Shown: piece after piece, positions 8,782-16,338 of the stretch | Layout of the letters: each line of letters starts with the position of its first letter | Numbering within the stretch: the first letter of the stretch is position 1 | Origin: Halosimplex salinum | GTDB lineage: Archaea > Halobacteriota > Halobacteria > Halobacteriales > Haloarculaceae | Direction of reading: 5' to 3' | Length of the DNA stretch: 45,870 nucleotides | Assembly: GCF_003730195.1 (NCBI RefSeq) | Contig: NZ_QWGG01000017.1 | Coordinates: 1 to 45,870 of the forward strand | Position numbers and translations under genes: made by a program | The notes under the pieces: model-generated | What the model was told of the DNA's origin: nothing | Databases searched by the model: none | Seen by the model: only the letters and a program-made list of their open reading frames with translations

Positions 8782-11700
8782 TCACCAGCCCGGAGTGTCG
8801 AGGAATCGATTGCGGAACGACCCGATCGTCAGGATGTTCGAGAAGCCCGGTTCGTCGAAGGCGACGCGCGTCAGTGCGTAGGACTCGCTGTATGTTCTCT
8901 CGATGCGCGGATTTCCGCCACCGGGATTGTGGAGCGCCCGGATCACTTCGTGACCTTCCGAGCGGCCTTCGACGACCCAGTAGGCCCGGTCGGGATCGCA
9001 GGCGGCCATCTTGTCGTAGTCGGCCGGCACTGCCCGGAGGGTATCGTGGTTCGAGCGTTCGGCCTCGCCTGTGATCACGACGTCGCCATCACCGTCGAGG
9101 ACCGCAACGTCGAGGCGGCCGTCCTCGACTGGGTAGTACGTCTCGACGCTCGCGGCGGGATGGTCGGGGTCGTCGACGAACTGGGATTCGAAGCCGCGCC
9201 GCATCGTCTCGACCATCATGACGTGTAGACTGGACTCGCTGAGGTCACCGACGCCGTCTCCGTGGGCGTGGCCCTCTCTGTGGGCGGCACCGATGAGTTC
9301 GCGCCCCTTCGGCGTCACCGTATACAGCGTGTGGGGATGGCGGCCGTCGATAGAGACGAGGCCGTCGACGATGAGTTCGTCGAACGCCTCCTCGGAGAGG
9401 CCGGCATACGCCCGGAGTCGCTCCATGCCGTCGTGGACGATATCGTACTCCCACCGAGTGTCGTACTCCCGTTGGTGGGCGTTGTATACGAGCTGTAGAC
9501 AGAGAAACTGGGCGTCGGAGTACTCATACGTCGAGCGCTCGGCCGGCGAACGCGTCACCCCGGCATCGACCGTCGGGACGTCCGCTCGGTCGACAGCGGC
9601 GAGATCGCCGTGACACTCGATCGCATCGATGAGAGAGGCCAGACGGCGCCCGTAGCGCGTTCCGCAGGCCGCACAGGCGATGGACTGCGACGGTGGATGA
9701 AACTCGACAGCGCCCGGCAGGCGGCGCGTGAAGGGCAACGTGGTATCGAGCGTCGTATGCTCGGTGGCGAGTGGCTTCTCGGGATCGGACTCGGCGTGAC
9801 TCTCGCGCCCGTCGGTGGGCGAGAACGCAGTCACCGAGGCAGTCTGTGTCAGGGAGATGGCCTGTCGGCGCGAACGTTCGGCGCGCTGGGTTCGAGCTGC
9901 CTCGAAGGTCGCGCGTCGGGTCGCAGAGAGCGAGTGGTCTCCCTCGGGATGGCCAGGCGGAAGGGGGAGCGAATCGAGCAGGATCGGACGGGACGGTTCA
10001 GCGCCGAAGGGCGTCGGGAGTGAGGCGAGCCACTCACCGGGTGCCAGCCCGCGAAGCCGGTTGGCCGCGTCCGCGGGAGCCTCGTCGTCAGTTGTGAAGA
10101 GCTTGGCGAGCGCGGCGTCGTCGGTGACGTTCCCGGAGACGATCGTCCCGATGTTGTTGACGGCTTCGTCGTAGGCCGCCTCGTCGATGCGCTGGAGTTG
10201 CTTGGGATACTGCAAGGAGAGCGTGACACCGACGCCGAAACTGCGCCCCTCACGAAGGAGGTCGGCGACGATACCCGAGGCGGCGACCGTCGCGGACTCT
10301 TCGAGATGAATATTGACCAGCGGAGGGTCCGCAGATGTCCCGAACTGCTGTCGGCGTTCGCGCTCGCGGCGCTTGAGTGCCGTCCATATCTGCGAGAGGA
10401 CGACCAGTGTGAGCGCGCGCTGTGGCTCGGCTCGAAGCTTGCTCGTCTCGATGATGACGACGCAGTCCTCGTCGAGTTTCGCCCGCCAGTCGAACGATTC
10501 GACGGTCGGTCCGTCCTCCGACTGGGGTGCATAGCTGAACAGCGGTGCGATGCGGCTGTCCATCGCCGCTTTCGCGACTCGCCTGGCGGCGCCGTCGATG
10601 ATATTCGCGAGCGTGTCGTCGTTGGTCTCGGCGATGCGCTGGAGTTCTCGGCGCAGTCCCGCATCGATCACCGGGGGAGTGTGGCCGGTCTCGGCGAAGC
10701 GGCCGATACGTCGCTGGAGGGCTTCGAGCGTGAACTGGTCGCTTCCGTGAACGGGATCGAACATTGCCTTGACGATCGCCTCGATGACCAGTGGTGAGGC
10801 AACAGCGCGGTTGAACTGTTCTTCGCCCATGAGCGCTTCGAGCAGTTCCTCGGTGTGGTCGGCCACGTCCTCGACGGCCTGTGATCGGGCGACGCCCGAC
10901 TCCTGCTGGCGAGTCACGTCGAAAAACGGCTCGGCAGGGACCATCTCTGCGGCATCGAACCGGTAGACGTTCTCGAGCGTGCCGTAGGTGGCGTAGTGGG
11001 CGCGCTCGTACTCGTCGGCCATCTGGCCGTCTTTGGGGTCGAAGACGACCGTCGCTCCCTCGGTCGCGGCGTGGTTCGGAAGCAAGCCGGTGACGCCGAA
11101 GACACTCTTGCCAGACCCAGTGCCGCCGCCGATGAGCATGTGAAGGCGCTGGAGCGCTGGGGGAACGGCGAGTGGCTCCGCCAGTCGAGTGCGGTCTCCT
11201 GTGAGCGGGAGCCCGATTTCGAAGCCGTCCGTTCGGTAGGTATCGAGGACGCGCTCGGGCGGAAGGTCGAGACCGGTGCGCTCGCCGGGTCGTGTTTCGA
11301 GCGCCCGGGTGGCCGACTCCGGGAGGTCCGCACCACCGAACACACAGAAACTGCCGACGGTCGTCGGGTCGGCGACGATCCGCGGGTGGGTATTCGTCGA
11401 GAAGGGGATCGAGAGACCGAGCCCCGCTTCGAGCCGACGACTCAGGCGAAATCCACGGAGTGTCCGAGAGACGACCGAATCGAGAAGCGCCGTCGCGTCG
11501 TCGCTGTCCAGTTCGTATCGAACCGGTGTGAGCCTGTAAAACTCCGTGCTCACGTCCGCGAAGGCCGATTCGAGTTCTTTCAGCGTGTCTTCGGGCGCGA
11601 GCGTCTCTGCGGGGCGCCCTTCATTCGCATCTTCGGTCGGAGGGGGAGAGTGGTCGACTCCGGATGTGGACTGGCCGAGTGCATCCGATCGCGGTCCGGT

Positions 11701-12549
11701 ATCAGTTTGTCGGGAGGGGCTGGCCCCGCCGTCGGTCGCTGTCTCGGACGTAGGAGGCTCGAACGCGAGAGCGCGAGCGTTGACGTGGAAGGACTTGCTG
11801 GCGTCGACGGATTCGATCGACTCGATCCGCTCGCGACGGTCGGGCGGCAGGTCTCGCTTCGACTTCCGTTCCCACTCGGCCGAATCGGGAGACAGCTCGG
11901 CGACGAGTCGGTCCGCCCAGGAGAACTGCGGCGAGTGATACCTGTCGATAGTTGCCGTGGCATCCATCGTCCAGTCGGGCCTGGGTTCGAGGAGGACCTG
12001 AAAGACGACCGGTGTCTCGGTGCTTGCGAGCGTGCTGAGAACCGTCGAAAGCGGCCAGTTCGTGCGTTTGTCGGTCGCGAAGGATTCGAAGGGGCGAAGC
12101 CGGGTCTGCCAGTCGCTGGACCACGCTTCGCTCGCCAGCAACTCCAGTCCCGCGACCGGACGGTCGGCCAGCGACCGAGCAGTCGAATCGGTTGGGTCGT
12201 CGGATTCGCCTGTCTCGGTTCGTGATTTCGAACTAGAGGGTGGACGCGCGGTCACGAGGTCGGTCAGCGTCGTCGTGGTTGCGGACAGTTCGTACTCCCG
12301 TGGGAACGCCCGTTGGAGGTGACGTTTCAACTCCTGAGTCTGGAGGCCAGTCGCGCCGAAACAGTAGGTGACACCGTCGGCACTCCCGGTGGTCGTCAGC
12401 AGGATCTCGACAGTCGGCGTGTCGTCGCCACCGGCGGCGTGAAGCGCGCGGCAGGCGGTCCCGACGTGGTCGGGGTCGAGCGCGGTCGTCGTCGGGCGAA
12501 CGACGAGATACTCGCGCTCGGTCGTCAGCGGATCGTCGTCGGTCGGCAT
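8782..12549 (-). CDS. TraD/VirD4-like conjugative coupling ATPase with C-terminal winged helix and nuclease-like domain
   Basis: 1255 residues from ATG 12549; the longer frame to 12807 only runs antisense through a tnpB fragment. Residues 1-450 are an acidic N-terminal region without TM helices. The motor has Walker A GGGTGSGKS (474-482), VVFDPKDGQ just after it, and a Walker B-like VNIHLEE (745-751), as in HerA/FtsK/TraD coupling proteins. A CxxC sits at 959-962. The C-terminus adds a winged helix (about 1005-1095) and a segment with VEDGRLDVAV and VITGEAER (Asp1147, Glu1162, Glu1164), reminiscent of a PD-(D/E)xK fold without the Lys. It would feed DNA to the transfer channel encoded at 19-26 kb. 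Motor call firm; the C-terminal reading is inference. Confidence 0.8.
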   Translation of the reverse strand: MPTDDDPLTTEREYLVVRPTTTALDPDHVGTACRALHAAGGDDTPTVEILLTTTGSADGVTYCFGATGLQTQELKRHLQRAFPREYELSATTTTLTDLVTARPPSSSKSRTETGESDDPTDSTARSLADRPVAGLELLASEAWSSDWQTRLRPFESFATDKRTNWPLSTVLSTLASTETPVVFQVLLEPRPDWTMDATATIDRYHSPQFSWADRLVAELSPDSAEWERKSKRDLPPDRRERIESIESVDASKSFHVNARALAFEPPTSETATDGGASPSRQTDTGPRSDALGQSTSGVDHSPPPTEDANEGRPAETLAPEDTLKELESAFADVSTEFYRLTPVRYELDSDDATALLDSVVSRTLRGFRLSRRLEAGLGLSIPFSTNTHPRIVADPTTVGSFCVFGGADLPESATRALETRPGERTGLDLPPERVLDTYRTDGFEIGLPLTGDRTRLAEPLAVPPALQRLHMLIGGGTGSGKSVFGVTGLLPNHAATEGATVVFDPKDGQMADEYERAHYATYGTLENVYRFDAAEMVPAEPFFDVTRQQESGVARSQAVEDVADHTEELLEALMGEEQFNRAVASPLVIEAIVKAMFDPVHGSDQFTLEALQRRIGRFAETGHTPPVIDAGLRRELQRIAETNDDTLANIIDGAARRVAKAAMDSRIAPLFSYAPQSEDGPTVESFDWRAKLDEDCVVIIETSKLRAEPQRALTLVVLSQIWTALKRRERERRQQFGTSADPPLVNIHLEESATVAASGIVADLLREGRSFGVGVTLSLQYPKQLQRIDEAAYDEAVNNIGTIVSGNVTDDAALAKLFTTDDEAPADAANRLRGLAPGEWLASLPTPFGAEPSRPILLDSLPLPPGHPEGDHSLSATRRATFEAARTQRAERSRRQAISLTQTASVTAFSPTDGRESHAESDPEKPLATEHTTLDTTLPFTRRLPGAVEFHPPSQSIACAACGTRYGRRLASLIDAIECHGDLAAVDRADVPTVDAGVTRSPAERSTYEYSDAQFLCLQLVYNAHQREYDTRWEYDIVHDGMERLRAYAGLSEEAFDELIVDGLVSIDGRHPHTLYTVTPKGRELIGAAHREGHAHGDGVGDLSESSLHVMMVETMRRGFESQFVDDPDHPAASVETYYPVEDGRLDVAVLDGDGDVVITGEAERSNHDTLRAVPADYDKMAACDPDRAYWVVEGRSEGHEVIRALHNPGGGNPRIERTYSESYALTRVAFDEPGFSNILTIGSFRNRFLDTPGW

Positions 12550-12634
12550 CCCTGCGAGAGACCGGAGAATCCGATATGCGTCTATCGATTGTGGGATCCG
12601 CAATTTCGGAGACCCGTTCGAAGTGTTTCCCCAA

Positions 12635-12655
12635 GTAGATACAACTCTCAGAGAT
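12635..12655 (+). repeat. 21-nt repeat at a tnpB breakpoint, copy A
   Basis: 21 nt identical to 15633-15653 (starts GTAGATACAACTC, ends CAGAGAT). In both places it directly precedes a truncated tnpB piece, and the sequences to its left are unrelated. It may be an IS left-end remnant or a deletion scar. Confidence 0.6.
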
Positions 12656-12832
12656 GGGGGCGCGAACGCGGCGTGGAATATCCGTTCTCGCGGTCTGCAA
12701 GATGTAGGAGTGGGACACTCCGAATCAACGCCTGTGGAGACTGCGCTCCCTGCGGATACGTCCGTATCTGCAAAACGCGTCGTTGAAACAGGAAGCCCCA
12801 CCCTCAAACGCGAGCCGTCAGGCGAGCGGTAG
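12656..12832 (+). pseudogene. TnpB C-terminal fragment
   Basis: About 58 codons remain: GANAAWNIRSRGLQDVGVGH, ETALPADTSVSAKRVVETGSP, ending TAG at 12830-12832. This is the RuvC-III end (normally DRDANAAWNI) plus the variable tail of an IS1341-type TnpB; the catalytic Asp region is already altered at the junction. The C-terminal tail resembles that of the remnant at 2956-3773 (LQQIGVGHSEATP). It lies about 100 bp upstream of the coupling ATPase start and may have displaced its promoter. Confidence 0.75.
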
Positions 12833-12847
12833 GGTGGGGCAGTTCAC
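12796..12847 (+). repeat. TnpB-element right-end scaffold fold, copy 3
   Basis: CCCCACCC (12796-12803), TCAA, inner region, GGTA, GGGTGGGG (12832-12839), then AGTTCAC ending at 12847. The 8-bp outer stem pairs perfectly. It belongs to the tnpB fragment just upstream. Confidence 0.6.
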
Positions 12848-12864
12848 CTAATTCGAGGCGGAGG

Positions 12865-12923
12865 CCCACCCTCAAGGAGTGCCGGACTTCCGGCCCCGGC
12901 GGAAGCACAAGCGAGTAGGGTGG
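12865..12923 (+). repeat. TnpB-element right-end scaffold fold, copy 4 (solo)
   Basis: CCACCC (12866-12871), TCAA, an inner stem built from GTGC/GCAC and TTCCG/CGGAA, AGTA, then GGGTGG (12918-12923). It follows copy 3 by 18 nt and has no tnpB of its own; the next tnpB starts about 90 nt downstream. It may be a solo right end or part of the next element's left side. Confidence 0.5.
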
Positions 12924-13015
12924 AGAGGAAGCCGACCCGGTATCAACCAGACACCAGACTGTTGCCTGCTAACTCCCAACCATTAAGTAACTACGAGCAG
13001 ATATATGAAAATATC

Positions 13016-14221
13016 GTGGAGTACCGTCGAACCGCCGTTATCAAGCTCGACACACCCGAAGGAGCGGATACACACCTGCGGGAGACTGTCGAGCAATTCA
13101 AATACTGTTCCAACACCGCGAGCGAGTGGTGCTGGCACGGCGACGACGGCTACCACGTCACATCCAAGGCGAAGGCCGACGATGCGCTGTACGACCAGCT
13201 ACGCGAGGACACGGAGTTGACCGCGAATCTCGTCCAGAAAGGGATTCATCAGGCTGTCGAATCCATCAAGAGCGGCGTCGAACGGCTCAAAAACGACCAA
13301 GATACGTCCCGTCCGACGTTCACGGCGGATACCGCTATCTACGACAAGCGAAGTGCCACGTTCCACCGCGACCACGTTTCGCTATCAACACCGGAGGGGC
13401 GTATCGAGTGCGACTACATTCTTCCCGACGACGCCGACGTACCGCCGACGAAGTACGTCACCAACGAGAACTACGAGTTTCGGCGGGCGACACTCCATCG
13501 ACGCGACGGCGACTGGTACCTCCATGCGTCGATGCTCAAAGAGGATGACACCGACACCACGACCGAGCACAGAACAGTCCTCGGTGTGGACCTCGGTGTG
13601 AATCAACTTGCGGTCGCTTCGACCGGACGGTTCTGGTCGGCAAACGAGTTCAACCACTGGAAGCGAGAGTACGAAAAGCGACGTGGCGACCTCCAACAGT
13701 GCGGAACGCGAGCGGCACACGAGGCGATAGCGAGTGTCGAGCGCAAGGAGGGCGGACGCTTCGAGATGTTCCTGCATCGTGTCGCCAACGAGATCGTCGC
13801 CGAAGCCGCCGAACACGCCTGTTCGCATATCGTGTTCGAGGATTTGACCGACATTCGTGAGAACGTGCCACAGGCGTCGTGGCACCATCTGTGGGCGTTC
13901 CGTCGCCTCTACGAGTACGTCGAATACAAAGCCAGAGAGCAGGGTGTCCAAGCCGTCCAAGTAGACCCACGGAACACCTCGAAGCGGTGTTCGACCTGTG
14001 GGTTTACCCACGACGACAACCGCCACGGTGAGGACTTTGAATGTCTGGATTGCGGCTACCAGAACCACGCCGACTACAACGCTTCCAAGAACATCGGCCT
14101 TCAGTATCTCCGGCGTCAGCAAAACGCAGACGACGGAGGCGCACCCGTAGACGTGCGCTTGAATCGCGGGACGCTGAACGTGAGTGGAGAGTACGACCTT
14201 CCCGCCTCATCTGAGGCGTAG
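13016..14221 (+). CDS. tnpB: TnpB RNA-guided nuclease, IS1341-type
   Basis: 401 residues from GTG 13016 (VEYRRTAVIKLDTPEG, the usual beginning of haloarchaeal TnpBs); the open frame extends upstream but that part is unrelated to the family. RuvC-I Asp in VLGVDLGVN, RuvC-II Glu in IVFEDLTDIREN, zinc knuckle CSTC ... CLDC, RuvC-III Asp in NHADYNASKNIG are all present, so it looks active. The C-terminal tail ends LNVSGEYDLPASSEA. The tnpB fragments at 12656-12832 and 15677-15918 are relatives. Confidence 0.9.
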   Translation: MEYRRTAVIKLDTPEGADTHLRETVEQFKYCSNTASEWCWHGDDGYHVTSKAKADDALYDQLREDTELTANLVQKGIHQAVESIKSGVERLKNDQDTSRPTFTADTAIYDKRSATFHRDHVSLSTPEGRIECDYILPDDADVPPTKYVTNENYEFRRATLHRRDGDWYLHASMLKEDDTDTTTEHRTVLGVDLGVNQLAVASTGRFWSANEFNHWKREYEKRRGDLQQCGTRAAHEAIASVERKEGGRFEMFLHRVANEIVAEAAEHACSHIVFEDLTDIRENVPQASWHHLWAFRRLYEYVEYKAREQGVQAVQVDPRNTSKRCSTCGFTHDDNRHGEDFECLDCGYQNHADYNASKNIGLQYLRRQQNADDGGAPVDVRLNRGTLNVSGEYDLPASSEA

Positions 14222-14241
14222 AACGGGAGTCCACGCGAAAG

Positions 14242-14303
14242 CCCTCCCCTCAACGAGCGAGCGGGGCCATTGCCCCCGAGCGAAGTAGGGGAGGGTAGTT
14301 TAC
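14242..14303 (+). ncRNA. Right-end scaffold fold, copy 5 (predicted omega-RNA 3' end)
   Basis: CCCTCCCC (14242-14249), TCAA, an inner GGGGCCATTGCCCC stem-loop, AAGTA, GGGGAGGG (14288-14295), then TAGTTTAC to 14303. The 8-bp outer stem is perfect and differs from copy 3 (CCCCACCC/GGGTGGGG) by paired changes. The guide would read TGATCGCTCC and on, the antisense of the tumE 3' end. Confidence 0.55.
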
Positions 14304-14740
14304 TGATCGCTCCAGGCCTGTTCGATACGTCGATCGAGAGCCTCGAACACTACCGAGTAGGTCTCCAGCGGATGTGTCGGTAGTGATAGGTCCTCGACCG
14401 GATTTCCGTCCGGCGGCCGGTGGAAGTGGGTTCGCGAATTGTGTGCATTTGGATGTCGGTCCCACCGACACTCCCAGTGGGTCTCGTCGGCGTGTCTTTC
14501 GAGATATTGCATGGAAAAATCGCCGCTCGTGAACCACCTGATATCGAGTCGAGCATGATCGATAAATTGGGGATATTGGTCTGTGTCCAGCTCGGCCCGA
14601 AGGACTCGGAGGTCCTGTGGTCCGGGTTCGAAGCGTGTCTCTCTGACGAGCGGATCGTCGGCAAGATGACCTTCGAGGAGACGGAGCGTTTGTCGATCAG
14701 GCGGGCCTGTGGAGCCCGACGGCCCGGTCGGTGGCGTCAT
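14300..14740 (-). CDS. TumE-family toxin (DUF6516-like)
   Basis: 146 residues. The core matches TumE/DUF6516 toxins of type II toxin-antitoxin systems: YPQFIDHARLDIRWF, then ECRWDRHPNAHNSRTHFHRPPD with conserved His, Arg and Asp, then a C-terminal helix IEQAW. Its ATG overlaps the stop of the DUF7342 gene (ATGA at 14737-14740), so the two form one operon with the regulator first. The stop codon lies in the right end of the inserted tnpB element, which replaced the natural end after about residue SDQ; the fold looks complete. Family call good, molecular target unknown. Confidence 0.75.
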   Translation of the reverse strand: MTPPTGPSGSTGPPDRQTLRLLEGHLADDPLVRETRFEPGPQDLRVLRAELDTDQYPQFIDHARLDIRWFTSGDFSMQYLERHADETHWECRWDRHPNAHNSRTHFHRPPDGNPVEDLSLPTHPLETYSVVFEALDRRIEQAWSDQ

Positions 14741-15258
14741 GCCGGGATAAGGTGACCATCGTTTCGTGCGATCTGATGAGCGAGTGCATACAGGCGAATA
14801 TCACGGACGACACGCTGCCAGTCGGTGAGCGCGTCCATCCGCTCGTGGACTGCTTCGTGATCGTCGGCTTCGAACGCCGGTACAGTCGCCGGATCGTCCG
14901 CATCGAACCGTTCCTCGTACGCTTGCCGTTCAGCTTCGAGTTCGTCCACTCGCTCGAGAATCTCCTCGGTAGACAGACCGCGAGCGATGCGGCTCGCCTC
15001 CTGCCACTCGAAGTACGCTTCGTTGCGCGCATACCGTGCGGGCTGACTGTCCGTGTCCGCACGAGCGATACCCATCTCGGCGAGCCGGTCGAGATGCTTC
15101 TTCGCTGCATTCGGCGAACAGTCCGCGATATCCGCGATCTCGGCGGACGACGCGAGCGTCGTCGTCCCTACCAACACGTCGTATACCCGCCCAAATGTAT
15201 CCGTATCGCCACCCCATCGCCGGCCGTCGGGCGTCGGTGCCGGGTCGAATCTGTCCAT
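14737..15258 (-). CDS. DUF7342-type winged-helix antitoxin
   Basis: 173 residues from ATG 15258. The N-terminal winged helix (FGRVYDVLVGTTTLASSAEIADIADCSPNAAKKHLDRL...GIA) is TrmB-like; a coiled segment follows (STEEILERVDELEAERQAYEERFD), then the C-terminal VVRDIRLYALAHQIARNDG. Haloarchaeal DUF7342 proteins commonly precede TumE-like toxins. An imperfect palindrome over its TATA box (15267-15304) suggests autoregulation. The start was chosen because the longer frame (to 15303) would read through the promoter. Confidence 0.75.
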   Translation of the reverse strand: MDRFDPAPTPDGRRWGGDTDTFGRVYDVLVGTTTLASSAEIADIADCSPNAAKKHLDRLAEMGIARADTDSQPARYARNEAYFEWQEASRIARGLSTEEILERVDELEAERQAYEERFDADDPATVPAFEADDHEAVHERMDALTDWQRVVRDIRLYALAHQIARNDGHLIPA

Positions 15259-15266
15259 GGTGTTCG

Positions 15267-15304
15267 TATGCGCACTCGCGCAATATAATTTTCGAGTACG
15301 CATA
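15267..15304 (-). promoter_or_regulatory. Promoter and operator of the DUF7342-TumE operon
   Basis: Inverted repeat TATGCGCACTCG (15267-15278) and CGAGTACGCATA (15293-15304), 11 of 12 positions complementary, separated by 14 nt that contain the TATA-like AATATAATT. The box lies about 27-35 nt before the ATG at 15258. The layout fits repression of the operon by its own winged-helix protein. Confidence 0.6.
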
Positions 15305-15372
15305 TATTTTCAAAGTCTATTTTGGGATTCTGAGTCCCGCAGCGACAGAGGGAAGCGAGGAAACGACGCAGA

Positions 15373-15467
15373 GAGGTCGATACGAACAGTCGTACTACAT
15401 CGGAACTGCGGGACAAGTATCCAGCGAGACGATTGAACGGTATATCGAACGAACAGAACACGTTTGA
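15373..15467 (+). pseudogene. IS200 TnpA C-terminal remnant
   Basis: The last about 31 codons (RGRYEQSYYIGTAGQVSSE, then TIERYIERTEHV, stop TGA 15465) match the end of the TnpA at 3894-4283 (ARGYYAGTAGSVSGETVQDYIQRH), including the catalytic Tyr in ERYIER. The HUH half is gone. The frame upstream is unrelated. The IS right-end hairpin follows at 15482-15502. Confidence 0.75.
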
Positions 15468-15481
15468 GTGTCGGCTTCACC

Positions 15482-15502
15482 CTCGGGGTCAAGCCCCGAG
15501 GC
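15482..15502 (+). repeat. Right-end hairpin of the IS200 remnant
   Basis: CCTCGGGG-TCAAG-CCCCGAGG: an 8-bp perfect stem with a 5-nt loop, 14 nt after the tnpA remnant stop. This is the expected place for the hairpin recognised by TnpA. It could also end transcription. Confidence 0.55.
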
Positions 15503-15632
15503 ACTCGCCTTGCTTATCTGTAGAGCCCCGATGAATTAATCTGACGGCGATAAATGAATAGGTAGCGGGGAGAGATTGACTATTGATGAATCTACCGGCC
15601 ATATATGAATATTAAGGAGTCATCTGGTGTTG

Positions 15633-15653
15633 GTAGATACAACTCTCAGAGAT
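15633..15653 (+). repeat. 21-nt repeat at a tnpB breakpoint, copy B
   Basis: Identical to 12635-12655. Here it lies about 24 nt before a tnpB fragment; the flank to the left (AT-rich, 15540-15630) is unrelated to the other copy. Confidence 0.6.
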
Positions 15654-15676
15654 AACCGGATAATTGTCACACTGTC

Positions 15677-15918
15677 TTGCATATCGGCTTTCGACGACAC
15701 AAGAGCGACACCGAGCGAAACACCGCCGAGGACGGAACGGTCCTCGGGGTTGACCTTGGCATCAAGAACCTCTCCGTCACAAGTACCGCCTACTTCTTCA
15801 GCGGGCAGAATCTATCCCACAACCTCCGCGAGTTTGAGAAGGTGCGTGCTGGGCTCTAAGAGGCCGGAACACGGAGCGCCCACCGGACACTCGAAGAGTC
15901 GAGTGGCCGTGAAAGCAG
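15677..15918 (+). pseudogene. TnpB internal fragment
   Basis: LHIGFRRHKSDTERN, then TVLGVDLGIKNLSVTSTAYF (RuvC-I Asp), LREFEKVRAGL, an in-frame TAA at 15857-15859, and then EAGTRSAHRTLEESSGRESR, where family similarity ends. Both ends of the gene are missing and the stop sits where relatives have Gln. A dead fragment of an IS1341-type tnpB related to the one at 13016-14221. Between 15919 and 16119 I see no gene. Confidence 0.75.
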
Positions 15919-16119
15919 GATTCTCGCGTTGAAAAAAGATGGCCTAAGACAGAATAGGCTATCTGAGAATTGGCTACTCAGAAATAGCATTTCGGGATGG
16001 ACGGGCCGCCGTCAACCGGCCCCAAAAGGCGGACGACGTGACCGTTCCGACCCGACTCGACCAGCTGCGAAGTCCCCGAGGCCACATCCAAATTGATCAG
16101 ACTCGCAGCGACCCTCGTG

Positions 16120-16285
16120 TTTACCGTGCCAGTTGGAGAGAGGATGGGATCTTATGTAACAACGCTCTTTGTGTCGAGGGAATTTGTTACATAAGACAAG
16201 ATAGAGAGACACGCTGCACGAAGTTCTATCGGCGCTACCAGAGGTGGGGCTCTCGATAGGGTGCTCTGGAAGACAGAATGCATCC
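16120..16285 (+). repeat. SWIM-gene leader repeat, copy 1
   Basis: One of three related segments (others at 17090-17272 and 27415-27607). It has an inverted repeat TCTTATGTAACAA (16150-16162) / TTGTTACATAAGA (16184-16196) with a 21-nt spacer, then a conserved block (ACACGCTGCACGA, TCTATCGGCG, GCTCTGGAAGACAG) leading to an ATG at 16278. After the ATG the gene body is missing; instead a 23-nt unit is repeated in tandem (16275-16297 and 16298-16320). Confidence 0.65.
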
Positions 16286-16338
16286 ACTCAGTCACCCAGA
16301 ATGCATCCACTCAGTCACCCCGAATGCACAAGTCGCGT

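Larger units (their letters stand above)
12929..14303 (+). mobile_element. IS1341-type element (tnpB only)
   Basis: A tnpB gene with an AT-rich left flank (about 12929-13015, no clear boundary) and a right end that finishes with TTTAC at 14299-14303. No tnpA is present, so it would depend on a TnpA in trans such as the one at 3894-4283. The right boundary falls inside the last codon of the neighbouring tumE gene. Confidence 0.65.

Noticed and set aside
8742..9228. Open plus-strand continuation after the TumE-like remnant
   Set aside because: It has lost the natural stop and runs antisense into the coupling ATPase; similarity to the toxin ends at the Trp codon at 8740-8742.
10996..12225. 409-codon open frame on the plus strand
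   Set aside because: It is antisense to the coupling ATPase, whose frame has Walker motifs. Long antisense frames are common in GC-rich haloarchaeal genes, and this translation is Arg-rich with no motif.
12550..12807. 86-codon N-terminal extension of the coupling ATPase
   Set aside because: The extension is the reverse strand of a tnpB fragment; the ATG at 12549 begins the plausible protein.
13385..14122. 245-codon open frame on the minus strand inside the second tnpB
   Set aside because: Antisense to a TnpB with complete catalytic residues; no sign of a protein of its own.
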